From assembly GCA_034440235.1 (NCBI GenBank), contig JAWXBR010000025.1:62001-126000 (forward strand): 64,000 bases of DNA, in the 5' to 3' direction. Both the position numbers and the translations under genes were made by a program. This stretch comes from JAWXBR01 sp034440235. Its GTDB lineage: Bacteria > Bacteroidota > Ignavibacteria > Kapaibacteriales > Kapaibacteriaceae. The notes beneath the pieces were generated by a model. The model was not told where the DNA came from and ran no database searches. It saw only the letters and a list, made by a program, of their open reading frames with translations. Below, one piece after another: positions 44,404 through 53,156 of this stretch (position 1 is its first letter; every line of letters begins with the position of its first letter).

Positions 44404-45358
44404 CTTTTTGCCTTCGCAGTAGAGTAAGTGGAAGAACAAGTACATACCATGCCATAAATGCCAGCGTACCAACGACAATAACAATGTTTACTACTAATGG
44501 CATTTCTGTTAACCGTGTTACAAACGACTCGAACAATGCTGCAACGACAATCAACGGAACAAGTCCGATTGCAATCTTGATTGCTGTCGAGACTCCGCGC
44601 CTGAACGCTTCCATACGTGTGAATGTACGTGGCAATAGAATAGCATTCCCAATGTGAAAACCTGCGCCAGCTGCTACGATTATACATGACAGTTCTATCG
44701 ATCCGTGTACGTACACACCAAGGAAGAACCGTCCAACCTCTCCATGAGAAAAAAAGAGTGCATGGAAGGCTCCAATCATTACGCCGTTTTTCATTAGCAC
44801 AAACATCGGACCGATTACAACGAGCAAACCGATGATTACGGCATACATCATTACGAAAAGGTTGTTCAGCGCGATTTGCACAAACATCACATAGCCATCA
44901 GACTCTTTGTATACCCCCATGGGGTTGCCAGACCGAATGTTCTGAACGGTTTTATCTACATAGTCGTTACCGAGGATGCCGCGGACAATCGCTTCGTCGG
45001 ATAATCCGAGTCCCAATCCAAGCAACACTGTCAATAGAAAAACAACTGCGCTAAAGAGAATGGCGCCTCTTGCTTGGAGAAAAGCTTCAGGTATGTCTCG
45101 CGTCCAGAATTGAGCCAACCGCGAGACCTTATCGCGCCGGTTCTTATACAGCAGTCCGTGTACGCGGGCTGCGATCTGATTTAGGTAACGATGCGTTGTA
45201 CTCTCTGGGTATTGAGCGGCAGCGTATGCCAGGTCGTCTGTAATATCTACAAACAGCGATGCTAATCGGTCTGGATCTACATCCTTGCCGTGTGATAGGT
45301 CTTCCTCGAATTCCTGCCATTGCGCCTGATGTTTTCGAACAAACGCAGGTTCACGCAT
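44375..45358 (-). CDS. Stage II sporulation protein M (SpoIIM) family membrane protein
   Basis: A 327-residue protein: a cytoplasmic helical N-terminus (MREPAFVRKHQAQWQEFEED), then about six helices. SpoIIM-family segments include ARGAILFSAVVFLLTVLLG, FVQIALNNLFVMMYAVIIGL, MKNGVMIGAFHALFF and FFLGVYVHGSIELSCIIVAAGAG. In non-spore-formers this family travels with RDD, DUF4129, MoxR and DUF58 genes, as it does here; the RDD gene lies divergently. The start is fixed by AAGGGG eight bases before ATG. It is the first gene of the long minus-strand chain. Confidence 0.9.
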   Translation of the reverse strand: MREPAFVRKHQAQWQEFEEDLSHGKDVDPDRLASLFVDITDDLAYAAAQYPESTTHRYLNQIAARVHGLLYKNRRDKVSRLAQFWTRDIPEAFLQARGAILFSAVVFLLTVLLGLGLGLSDEAIVRGILGNDYVDKTVQNIRSGNPMGVYKESDGYVMFVQIALNNLFVMMYAVIIGLLVVIGPMFVLMKNGVMIGAFHALFFSHGEVGRFFLGVYVHGSIELSCIIVAAGAGFHIGNAILLPRTFTRMEAFRRGVSTAIKIAIGLVPLIVVAALFESFVTRLTEMPLVVNIVIVVGTLAFMAWYVLVLPLTLLRRQKDDRQVRALR

Positions 45359-45380
45359 GAAGTATCCCCTTGGTGACAAG

Positions 45381-45388
45381 CAAATATA
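45381..45388 (-). promoter_or_regulatory. Candidate -7 element (TATATTTG) for the long SpoIIM-MoxR chain
   Basis: Read on the minus strand it is TATATTTG, identical to the candidates before secD and the gene at 48655-49425. It lies 22 bases before the SpoIIM-family ATG, in the 89-base divergent gap shared with the RDD gene. No obvious -33 element. Confidence 0.42.
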
Positions 45389-45447
45389 TCATCCTGTGCA
45401 CATTGACTTCCGCTTAACCATATTGCACCATAAAACAAGGGAAACCA

Positions 45448-46236
45448 GTGAGCACTATCGAGATCGACACCACACAAAACGTCAGTATTCGATTTCAGAC
45501 AGCTAACGCCCTCGAGAGAATTCTCGCTCGCATCATCGACGGGTTTGTTGTTGCCACCGTTATGTATGTCGCATTTCTGCTGGTCGCCGTGGGTGTCGGG
45601 TTCTTTACCACAGATGCCTCAGAATCTCTCTTTCCAGCAACACTCACATTGTATGTAGTCGTTTTTGTGCTTGGCTTCTTCTACCCTTTTATAATGGAGT
45701 CGATTTTTCACGGACAAACCCTTGGTAAGATGGCGATGAACATTCGTGTTGTTCGTGAAGACGGCACCGAAGCATCGCTCGGCAACTACGCTGTTCGGTT
45801 TTTAGTTGGCGTGTTCGAAGTCACGTTGCTCGGAATCGTTTCTGTTGTTGCGGTGCTTGCATCGAAGTCGGCACAGCGCCTTGGGGATATGGCAGCAGGG
45901 ACACTTGTAGTACGCAAACCCCGAAAGGTTACGCTTGCTCAGGTCGGACTTGTTATGGACCAACCCGAACGCATTATCAAGTATCATGCAGCCGGCAACC
46001 TATCGGTAGAAGACATCGCCATTGTTCGCGAAGTGATAAACGAAGCAGCGGCCCGTCAGCGCACACCAGAAGCCATAGGTGTAATACTCGACGCTGCAAG
46101 AGATCGCATTGAGAGAGTGCTGAGAGAGAGGTCGGCTACCGATTCATTAACGTTTCTACGAGACGTCGTAGACGATTACAACGCAATACACAGCTCGCCA
46201 ATAGATATTACCAGCGGTACCTTGCGCCGAGGTTGA
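45448..46236 (+). CDS. RDD-family membrane protein
   Basis: A 262-residue protein. The RDD domain begins NALERILARIIDGFVVATVM, which holds the Arg-Asp-type core, and continues with FYPFIMESIFHGQTLGKMAMNIRVV and SAQRLGDMAAGTLVVRKPR; three to four helices are present. The last 95 residues are cytoplasmic and helical (ERIIKYHAAGNLSVEDIAIV). RDD proteins of this neighbourhood have no proven function; some transport ions. The start is GTG, with AAGGGA seven to eight bases upstream. It is divergent from the SpoIIM-family gene, and its last 29 bases overlap the converging surface-protein gene. Confidence 0.9.
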   Translation: MSTIEIDTTQNVSIRFQTANALERILARIIDGFVVATVMYVAFLLVAVGVGFFTTDASESLFPATLTLYVVVFVLGFFYPFIMESIFHGQTLGKMAMNIRVVREDGTEASLGNYAVRFLVGVFEVTLLGIVSVVAVLASKSAQRLGDMAAGTLVVRKPRKVTLAQVGLVMDQPERIIKYHAAGNLSVEDIAIVREVINEAAARQRTPEAIGVILDAARDRIERVLRERSATDSLTFLRDVVDDYNAIHSSPIDITSGTLRRG

Positions 46237-48658
46237 TGCCAACAACATTGTTCGTCCACTCACCATCGGTTATCACATTACCGAGTGGTTGCGTGAACTG
46301 TCCCTCGAGAAAGACAGACATCTTGAACGTTACGGGATAGGTGAATCCAATTCCTGCAAACGCCGCAGCATTAAAGCCGCTTAGCGACGAAAGACTCTCG
46401 GGACTAATTTTTTGCGATCGCGACCCGTCTTCAAACGTGAAGTTGCTAGGCTGCACAATGGTTCGCACAACCTCCACCGACGAGCCAAGTGCCATGGACC
46501 CTTGCAAGCCCCCTAGCAGATAAAAGAATCGAATAGGAAACCACTCGGCAGCGAAACCTAGATTTAGGTAAGGGGCGCTAACGCTAAGGGTCGTGCCCTC
46601 TTGATATGGAATGGTTTGTTGCGAAAGTGTGTCGAAGACTCCACGCTGTACGGTGTCAGCAGAAATCATGGTGCCACCGAGTACATTTAACGAGAGGCGT
46701 GCTGTTGCGATAAATGTCGGCGAAATTCTGCGGCCAAGTAGAACCCCACCACCACCTGCGAACCCCTGCCCTGGTGTAAAGACAGACTGACCTATTACAC
46801 CGCCAGTAGACTTAAAATTTGTTTCGTGGAATGTATGTGCCGCTGTTACAAATGCACCAACCATCCACGCACCTTCAGAAGCACATTCTACATCGCGGCC
46901 TTCAGACATAATGAAGGCGTAGCGCTCTGACCGGCTATCAAAGACATAACAAACGGTGAATTCGCTCTCGTTGCCGGCTATGTCGGTTGCATTAAGAACG
47001 ATTCGCCCGGGGGTACCTTGCGAAGACGGACGAATGCGGACAGCAACCTGTGGTGTTCCCTCTTCAACTTTTGGAACTTGTGCCGCAAGCGAAGCAGAGT
47101 ACAAGACTTTAACCGACTTCATGCCACGATCTGTAGTTCTATCATCGCGTAGCACAACAAGAAAATCATCGAGAATTTTACGTCCCTCTGCGACAGGCGG
47201 AAGTGTGTCGACAAGCTTCTTCAATTCAAAGAAAGATTGGCCTGCCATATTTCCATACGCGTCATACGCATCGCTTTTAAAGCCAAATCCATACGAATAC
47301 AATCCGAACGGCACCGCATACAGGTCCGAACCGCCGGCACCACCAAGTCCCTGTGCTCCGCTAGGATCGGTGCCTGCAGTAACACGTGTCGTCGGCAAGC
47401 TTTGAATGACGTGTGTACCGAACGGAATACTGATTTGTGCAATAGAGTATCTGCTTTCACCGAGTACTTTGAATTCAGAAGAGTCAATGCGACGTCCGTT
47501 CAAACGCAGATTTTCTATTGAATTCGTCGGCGCAACAACATTTACGTAGTGATGCCAATCGCCGTTAATAGGAGTTGCAAAGCGATACTCACTTAGGAAC
47601 TGTTGTGTCGGACTAACGAGAATCATCATCGGGTCGCCAACACTGTCACCGTTTTTAAACCCCTGCGCATATTGCGCCACAAGAACAGGCTTGTCTGCTG
47701 TTACTTGTATGTGCCTGTTCACGTTAAGATTCTCGAAGAATTCGCCCTTGCGTAAGACTGCTACAAGCTTTGCATCTTCGAATACACGCGTGCCATCTTC
47801 CGATCCGATAACGCGGTATGTGTATCGAGAGCGCTCCTTGAGCATTCCTAGATAGTAGTGCATGCCCCATGCCGATATAGGAGGCAGTTGCTCTACTAAG
47901 TGATTGCATGCGTCGACTTTGGGTGGCACGTATGCACACTGGTGTCCGCTGAACACTGCAATTTTTTTATTAGCAGTGATAAGCGATCCTGTGAGGTCGC
48001 ACGGACCGATCGACTCGAACCGTGCGTTTATCGAATAGACCTCTCCTCTTCGAAGCCTAACCTTAAACGGTACCCCTAATCGACGACCTGTCGAAGTTGT
48101 AGCATTCGGTGTTATTTCTATCTCGGTCGAATCTTCTATTGCAATGACGCTAATGGCGGATAACAAGTCGGCGGCAAGCTTTGTGTATCCAACAGCTCGG
48201 TAGGCAGTACCCAGTACGCTCACAGGCAGACCCATGTATGTATCGGTTGTCTGGAATCGGCTATTGAGTCCGTAAACAGCAATCGCCGTATCAGACGTTA
48301 TGTGCACAGCGAGTCGTTCGGGTGTTTCGAGCGCTCGTAACTGTACGCGCTCTGGCAACACAACATTTACGACCGTATTTGCCTTCACTTCAACTAGTTG
48401 GTTGAAGCCAATATCCTCTACTTCGACACGAACTTTTGCGTCGTTGCTGCTAGTAATAAATAGCTGCAGTTTGAGTTTGTCTGGACGATTCTGCGTGCCC
48501 GTCTGCCCCTCACGAAAATTTTTCATGAAGCACACCCAGAATTCTTTTCCTTCGGAATTCTTAGTGATTAGTTCGGGGTCGCGTGCAGATATCTCTACCG
48601 ATGTAATGATCGAGAATACGCTGAAAAGAAAAGCACAAACCAAGATTCGTCTTATCAC
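46208..48658 (-). CDS. IgGFc-binding-like domain fused to an outer-membrane beta-barrel
   Basis: An 816-residue protein with signal MIRRILVCAFLFSVFSIITS. From about residue 35 (NSEGKEFWVCFMKNFREGQT) to residue 480 it parallels the N-domain of the gene at 27062-30067, including QFLSEYRFATPI and PFGLYSYGFGF. After a short Ig-like linker (TDIAGNESEFTVCYVFDSR), the last 200 residues are strands of an outer-membrane barrel: GGGVLLGRRISPTFIATARL, YLLGGLQGSMALGS and VGINLGARYRW, ending in Trp. So the surface domain carries its own membrane anchor and needs no sorting domain. The start is GTG, overlapping the preceding stop. The ligand is unknown. Confidence 0.82.
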   Translation of the reverse strand: MIRRILVCAFLFSVFSIITSVEISARDPELITKNSEGKEFWVCFMKNFREGQTGTQNRPDKLKLQLFITSSNDAKVRVEVEDIGFNQLVEVKANTVVNVVLPERVQLRALETPERLAVHITSDTAIAVYGLNSRFQTTDTYMGLPVSVLGTAYRAVGYTKLAADLLSAISVIAIEDSTEIEITPNATTSTGRRLGVPFKVRLRRGEVYSINARFESIGPCDLTGSLITANKKIAVFSGHQCAYVPPKVDACNHLVEQLPPISAWGMHYYLGMLKERSRYTYRVIGSEDGTRVFEDAKLVAVLRKGEFFENLNVNRHIQVTADKPVLVAQYAQGFKNGDSVGDPMMILVSPTQQFLSEYRFATPINGDWHHYVNVVAPTNSIENLRLNGRRIDSSEFKVLGESRYSIAQISIPFGTHVIQSLPTTRVTAGTDPSGAQGLGGAGGSDLYAVPFGLYSYGFGFKSDAYDAYGNMAGQSFFELKKLVDTLPPVAEGRKILDDFLVVLRDDRTTDRGMKSVKVLYSASLAAQVPKVEEGTPQVAVRIRPSSQGTPGRIVLNATDIAGNESEFTVCYVFDSRSERYAFIMSEGRDVECASEGAWMVGAFVTAAHTFHETNFKSTGGVIGQSVFTPGQGFAGGGGVLLGRRISPTFIATARLSLNVLGGTMISADTVQRGVFDTLSQQTIPYQEGTTLSVSAPYLNLGFAAEWFPIRFFYLLGGLQGSMALGSSVEVVRTIVQPSNFTFEDGSRSQKISPESLSSLSGFNAAAFAGIGFTYPVTFKMSVFLEGQFTQPLGNVITDGEWTNNVVGINLGARYRW

Positions 48659-49425
48659 TTCTGCACCACGAAAGGATAGAGGTATGATCCAACATCTGTG
48701 GTGAGCTGCAAGATGTATGAGCCTGAACTAAGGTCAGTCATAATTAGGCCAAGGTCGACGACATTCTGTCCGGCCGTCGATGGCACATCCTTCAAAACCT
48801 GCACGAGGCGTCCACGCGAATCTCTAACCTGCATGTGTGCGATTCCAGCAGCGCCCAAAACATACGCCACTCTTGCAGCCGATATAACAGGATTAGGATA
48901 GACAGATGTTATGCCCTCGGCATTAGGGTCTTGAATAACCCCACCTGCAGTACGTCGAATGGCACCCGCTATATAAACTCCATCGGTGAGGTCTATATTA
49001 TTGCGACGTATTAACGTAGGACTAAGACTACCAATGGCTTCCGGACCCGGTAGGAACTGAACGTCTACTCCAAAGAGCGGACCATTCGTCATCAACATGA
49101 TGTCGCCACACTCAACCACAAGGCGGCTACGCTCGGCATCAATTTGCACGTTTTCAACAATGGCAACTGGAACACAGCGTAAGGCCCAGATTCCGCTACC
49201 GATAACTGCTCGTATCGACACAATCTGATGAGGATATTCGAGCGTAATACGGGTTATTCCGACCTCGGAAAGGGTTCCCATCACGATCACACGCACCACT
49301 TGTCCTGGTGCACCCGTCGTTTCGAATGGAGCACGCACTTCGTCGCCAGCATGCGCCGTAACGAGGCAGCAGAACAGTAGTAGTGAAGCAATTAAAGCAA
49401 ATGGAAGGCGGTAATGGAAGTGCAT
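48655..49425 (-). CDS. Small secreted protein with type IX sorting domain
   Basis: A 256-residue protein with signal LPFALIASLLLFCCLVTAHA. Residues of about 30-165 form a strand-rich, cohesin-like fold (GAPGQVVRVIVMGTLSEVGI ... LMTNGPLFGVDVQFL). The sorting domain is clear: SVYPNPVISAARVAYVL, VRDSRGRLVQVL and SSGSYILQLTTD, ending VVQK. Its stop overlaps the GTG of the barrel-fused surface protein, so the two are probably made together and may interact. A short leader is suggested by TATATTTG only 16 bases before the ATG. Confidence 0.82.
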   Translation of the reverse strand: MHFHYRLPFALIASLLLFCCLVTAHAGDEVRAPFETTGAPGQVVRVIVMGTLSEVGITRITLEYPHQIVSIRAVIGSGIWALRCVPVAIVENVQIDAERSRLVVECGDIMLMTNGPLFGVDVQFLPGPEAIGSLSPTLIRRNNIDLTDGVYIAGAIRRTAGGVIQDPNAEGITSVYPNPVISAARVAYVLGAAGIAHMQVRDSRGRLVQVLKDVPSTAGQNVVDLGLIMTDLSSGSYILQLTTDVGSYLYPFVVQK

Positions 49426-49441
49426 GCGTTGTAAAGTCTCT

Positions 49442-49449
49442 CAAATATA
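49442..49449 (-). promoter_or_regulatory. Candidate -7 element (TATATTTG) close to the start of the small sorting-domain gene
   Basis: On the minus strand the octamer is TATATTTG, 16 bases before the ATG. If it is the -7 element, the leader would be only about ten bases. It matches the candidates before secD and the SpoIIM-family gene exactly. Confidence 0.4.
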
Positions 49450-49464
49450 CCATGACCTGAAGAG

Positions 49465-51450
49465 CTAATACTCCTGCAGTATGATGATGTCGTAGCCTTT
49501 CGACTTGTTGCCAGCCACCACGAGGGTGTAGCTGTTGCCAAGAGTACCAAAATTCACAGGAAGCTGGAAGAGTGTTTCGAAAGTCTCAGAATCATACACA
49601 TAAAAATTTCCACGACGGTCGCGTGTCTCGAGATCTGGCGTCGAAGCCTGTCCGTATGCAACTCTGTCTGCAAGCTTCTGCGCATCAAGTGTGAATTTGG
49701 GCACCGAATCGTAGGCAACCGAAACAAATCCCACATCGGCCGTTGCATTAACAACTCTACGTTGCGATGCTCTGGGCTGGATGAGAAGAGGTGCCCCATT
49801 GAATTGAATGATGTTTGGTGTGCCACCCCCCTCTGCGTAGATGGCCAACGTTCTCTCGCCAATTGCAGGATTCAACGTCGCGGTGGCGCTGTTAACACTA
49901 ACGGTAATTGGTGAAGGATCGACACTCGTTGTTAATCCGCCACGGTAGAACAAACGTGCATTACTTACAATGGAACCAAGATTCACGATTTCGAAATCGT
50001 TTGTCGGCGAAGCGTTCACGATACGAACGACGGTTGCTGGCGTCGCAGCGACGAGAGGTACATCTAGATCGTCGTCATCAATTAGATAACTCGAAACGCC
50101 ACCACTTGGATTATCTGCAACGATGAGCTCATATGCTCTATCGGCTTCGACGGAAAACCGCATAATACCTAGCACTCTCGTCGGCGACCCTGCAGTCGAT
50201 ACGGTCACAGGAATTTGTCCGGGGGCTTCTGCGAAAGGGGCTGACGTGTTGTCAAATGTAAGTCCGCTAGCAATGGTCTTGCCTGCCGTGAATCCATTTG
50301 GAGCAGTTGCATCCGTACGCGCGCCAATCGATACGACGATGGGTCCGACGACGGCACTGGCATTCGTAACACGAATAACAGCCTTCCCGCCAGAGCCAGA
50401 AGAACGCAACGGTGGTGGAATGATAATAATACGCGCTTGGTCTGCTGTATCAGCTGTAACGATTGTGTATTCCTGCCGAACATTCAAAGACGTGCTATCG
50501 ACTGCAGTACGTCCGTCTGCAAATGCCAACGCAAATACATCCGGTTCAATACGTTCACATGTTGTTACCTGGGTAAGCGTACTTATTCGTCCACTTGCCA
50601 ACAACGATGCAAGAGTCTGACCGCTCGATTGCACCGTTACAGTCGACGGTGCTGCACTAACATTTACAACTCGGATGTCGGCATTGCGTGCAACGACAGG
50701 AGTTAACGACCGGCCAACATTTGCTGTTGTGTCAGACTCTTCGATTAGCATCACCGATGGCTGCGAGCCCCCTGCCGAAGCAGAATGAAAAATGATTGAG
50801 TACGGCACGAATTCATTGAGTGTGCACTCGAACGTGCCAAGAATTGTTGTGTCCGTTTGTGACGTTTTCACAAGCGTGAATACGCTGAAGCCTGCGGGCA
50901 CCTCTCGATACGTCGAGCCGAAACGAAATGCAATTGGTGTAGAAGTTAATGGTAGACCGCTCGGACATCCAATGCGTACAGTGTAGGTAACATTGCTTTC
51001 AGGAACGAGATTGATAACGCGAACCTGAGCAGTTGGTATGGTCGTAGGTACCAACGATGCATTGAAAACCAATACCGTGTCGGCTTTCGCAGGCTGAAGC
51101 GTATCACCCACAACAAACACATCGTAAATACTTCCGCGCGTGAAGCGTTGCCGATTTGTTGTTCGTAATTCTGTTGCCGCACCTACTAAAAGTTCAATTA
51201 GACTCGAATCGCCTGGTGCAACCACCACAGCACTAACAGACCCGGTTGGTATCTCGGCTGTCTGCACATTTCTCTCGAGTAGCATCCGACGGGCGGTATT
51301 GTCGGGCATGAGATTAAAGAACCGGACACGAATGTCGGCAGTACCCGGGGGTGGGTTTATGATGTTTTCGTCCTCGCTGGCGCAACCTGCCATGAGCAGA
51401 AAACACATGATTGCGAGGACGGAAGGTATTCTAATAGGGGTGTTGCGCAT
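49465..51450 (-). CDS. DUF4397-repeat lipoprotein
   Basis: A 661-residue protein. The signal ends LLMAGC (Cys 22), a lipobox, followed by an acidic linker (ASEDENIINPPPG). The rest contains about four related modules that each begin with phrases like TADIRVRFFNLMPDN, TAQVRVINLVPESN, NADIRVVNVSAAPS and ATVVRIVNASPTND, the mark of DUF4397, an immunoglobulin-like repeat of cell-surface lipoproteins. It has no sorting domain. It is divergent from prfA, with an 111-base gap that holds a 34-base tandem repeat. The function is unknown. Confidence 0.85.
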   Translation of the reverse strand: MRNTPIRIPSVLAIMCFLLMAGCASEDENIINPPPGTADIRVRFFNLMPDNTARRMLLERNVQTAEIPTGSVSAVVVAPGDSSLIELLVGAATELRTTNRQRFTRGSIYDVFVVGDTLQPAKADTVLVFNASLVPTTIPTAQVRVINLVPESNVTYTVRIGCPSGLPLTSTPIAFRFGSTYREVPAGFSVFTLVKTSQTDTTILGTFECTLNEFVPYSIIFHSASAGGSQPSVMLIEESDTTANVGRSLTPVVARNADIRVVNVSAAPSTVTVQSSGQTLASLLASGRISTLTQVTTCERIEPDVFALAFADGRTAVDSTSLNVRQEYTIVTADTADQARIIIIPPPLRSSGSGGKAVIRVTNASAVVGPIVVSIGARTDATAPNGFTAGKTIASGLTFDNTSAPFAEAPGQIPVTVSTAGSPTRVLGIMRFSVEADRAYELIVADNPSGGVSSYLIDDDDLDVPLVAATPATVVRIVNASPTNDFEIVNLGSIVSNARLFYRGGLTTSVDPSPITVSVNSATATLNPAIGERTLAIYAEGGGTPNIIQFNGAPLLIQPRASQRRVVNATADVGFVSVAYDSVPKFTLDAQKLADRVAYGQASTPDLETRDRRGNFYVYDSETFETLFQLPVNFGTLGNSYTLVVAGNKSKGYDIIILQEY

Positions 51451-51482
51451 TGGGAGGGACCGGAACGAACGGCAAGTTGCGA

Positions 51483-51490
51483 TATTTTTG
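51483..51490 (+). promoter_or_regulatory. Candidate -7 element (TATTTTTG) for prfA
   Basis: TATTTTTG fits TAnnTTTG and lies in the divergent gap upstream of prfA. Transcription would start near 51497, so the transcript would include the tandem repeat and its mini-ORF. Confidence 0.38.
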
Positions 51491-51507
51491 TGTCCGTACC
51501 GGAATCA

Positions 51508-51584
51508 ACTAGCCATACTGGATTGAATTGGAAGATCGCCTACTAGCCATATTGGATTGAATTGGAAGATCGCCTACTAGCCAT
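51508..51584 (+). repeat. 34-base tandem repeat spanning the prfA start
   Basis: Two complete 34-base units (starting actagccatactggattgaa and actagccatattggattgaa) differ at one base. A third partial copy (actagccat) follows. The second unit contains the TTG and first codons of prfA; the first is an upstream copy of the same gene start. Confidence 0.92.
51528..51560 (+). other. Upstream mini-ORF repeating the first ten residues of PrfA
   Basis: The first repeat copy reads TTG to TGA as MEDRLLAILD, identical to the first ten residues of PrfA. Its TGA ends one base before the TTG of prfA, and prfA lies in the +1 frame relative to it. Neither TTG has a Shine-Dalgarno sequence. It may be only a by-product of the duplication, or a leader that controls RF1 synthesis by reinitiation or frameshifting; nothing here decides. 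Confidence 0.5.
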
Positions 51585-52635
51585 TCTAGACCGTTTTAGT
51601 GCCGTAGAGCACTCGCTTAACGACCCTTATGTCGTGAACGACATGCGCCGTCTCCGCGACGCGTCTAGGGAGTTTGCAGCCCTACGGCCTGTGGCCGAAG
51701 CCGCAAAGCTATACCTGGACTGCAGCAACCAGCTGGCCGAAAATCGTGGTATGATCGACGATCCGGCAACCGACCCCGAGATGCGCCAGATGGCCTACGA
51801 CGACTCAAAAAGAATCCAAGAAGAACTCGGCGAGCTTGAGAACCGACTAAAGATTCTGCTCATTCCGCGCGATCCGCTCGACATGAAGAGTTGCATTGTG
51901 GAGGTGCGAGCAGGTACTGGCGGTGACGAAGCAGGCATCTTTGTTGGCGATTTGTTCAGAATGTATCAACGGTTTTGTGAACGCCATGCATGGATTGTCG
52001 AGACAATAGACTTTACAGAGTCTGAGCGTGGCGGATTTAAGGAAGTAACGTTTAGTGTTGAAGGCGACGACGTATATGGCGCGCTGAAATACGAAAGTGG
52101 CGTCCATCGCGTACAACGTGTTCCCGATACAGAATCCCAAGGCCGTGTCCATACGAGCGCCGCAACGGTCGCCGTTTTACCCGAAGCCGAAGAAGTAGAT
52201 GTGCAGATTAATGATGGTGACCTCCGCATCGATATTTTCAGATCGGGTGGTAAGGGCGGACAGAATGTAAACAAGGTCGAAACCGCTGTACGTCTCGTAC
52301 ACATACCAACAGGCATTGTCGTGCAATGCCAGGAGGAACGTTCTCAACTAAAGAACCGCAACAAAGCAATGAAGGTTTTGCGCGCAAGGCTCTACGACCA
52401 CGAGCTCGAGAAGCAACAATCTGCCATAGCAGGTGCGCGAAAGAACATGGTTAAGTCGGGCGATCGTTCAGAGAAGATTCGTACATACAACTGGCCTCAG
52501 AACCGTGTTACAGATCACCGACTCGATGGTGATGCTAAAAACCATCCGTTGCAGCAAGTTGTAGATGGCGATCTCGACGAAATCATTAATGCATTGCGAA
52601 TGGCCGAACATGCCGACGCTTTACAAGGCTCTTAA
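51562..52635 (+). CDS. prfA: Peptide chain release factor 1
   Basis: RF1 ends translation at UAA and UAG. The 357-residue product has the catalytic GGQ in SGGKGGQNVNKVETAVRLVH and the N-terminal helical domain starting MEDRLLAILDRFSAVEHSLN, which aligns with the usual RF1 start. VRAGTGGDEAGIFVGDLFRMY and KYESGVHRVQRVP are normal. The codon-reading tripeptide, PxT in RF1, is PDT here (VPDTESQGR). The start codon must be TTG: the frame is closed upstream by a TAG at 51544-51546 and no ATG or GTG precedes the conserved N-terminus. The gene is the first of prfA, marR-like and CAP-domain genes. Confidence 0.95.
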   Translation: MEDRLLAILDRFSAVEHSLNDPYVVNDMRRLRDASREFAALRPVAEAAKLYLDCSNQLAENRGMIDDPATDPEMRQMAYDDSKRIQEELGELENRLKILLIPRDPLDMKSCIVEVRAGTGGDEAGIFVGDLFRMYQRFCERHAWIVETIDFTESERGGFKEVTFSVEGDDVYGALKYESGVHRVQRVPDTESQGRVHTSAATVAVLPEAEEVDVQINDGDLRIDIFRSGGKGGQNVNKVETAVRLVHIPTGIVVQCQEERSQLKNRNKAMKVLRARLYDHELEKQQSAIAGARKNMVKSGDRSEKIRTYNWPQNRVTDHRLDGDAKNHPLQQVVDGDLDEIINALRMAEHADALQGS

Positions 52636-52685
52636 ACGTCGCAATACTACCGTTTCGTAAAACATTTATACGATGAGGCAGCTAC

Positions 52686-53153
52686 ATGGGAGAGGGGTTA
52701 AATAATCGTCTAAAGCAGTATTCGTTTTCTTCGCCTTACCACGAAGCGCTCTTAAGCATACTTGTGTGCCAGGACTTTCTTACGCGTCAGATGGATGAAG
52801 CATGTATTGTTCATGGCATCACGGCAGCGCAGTACAATGTTCTTCGCATTCTGCGGGGTGTATATCCCGAAGGTCACTCCCGAGCAGAAATCATCAAACG
52901 CATGATTCACGCAGCACCAGATGTAACGCGTCTCATCGACAGAATTGTTAAGGTCGGTTATGCAAGCCGAGGCAGGAGCAAGGAAGACGGACGCCTTTCG
53001 CTAACGTATATCACGCAGAAGGGCCTAAATCTCTTAGCAACCATGCAAGCCGATATCGACAATCTCGAGTTAGATATTCGCAGCCGGTTAGACGTATCAG
53101 AAGCCGAGACTTTGACGCGATTGTGCGATAAACTTCTAACGACAAACGAGTAG
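52686..53153 (+). CDS. MarR-family transcriptional regulator
   Basis: A 155-residue winged-helix regulator. Helix-turn-helix and wing are seen in ITAAQYNVLRILRGV, HSRAEIIKRMIHAAPDVTRLIDRIV and YASRGRSKEDGRLSLTYITQKG, with the conserved 'DxR' of the wing in EDGR. The N- and C-terminal helices form the dimer. It lies 50 bases after prfA and ends three bases before the CAP-domain gene, which suggests it may control that gene, but no operator was recognised. Confidence 0.92.
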   Translation: MGEGLNNRLKQYSFSSPYHEALLSILVCQDFLTRQMDEACIVHGITAAQYNVLRILRGVYPEGHSRAEIIKRMIHAAPDVTRLIDRIVKVGYASRGRSKEDGRLSLTYITQKGLNLLATMQADIDNLELDIRSRLDVSEAETLTRLCDKLLTTNE

Positions 53154-53156
53154 GCA

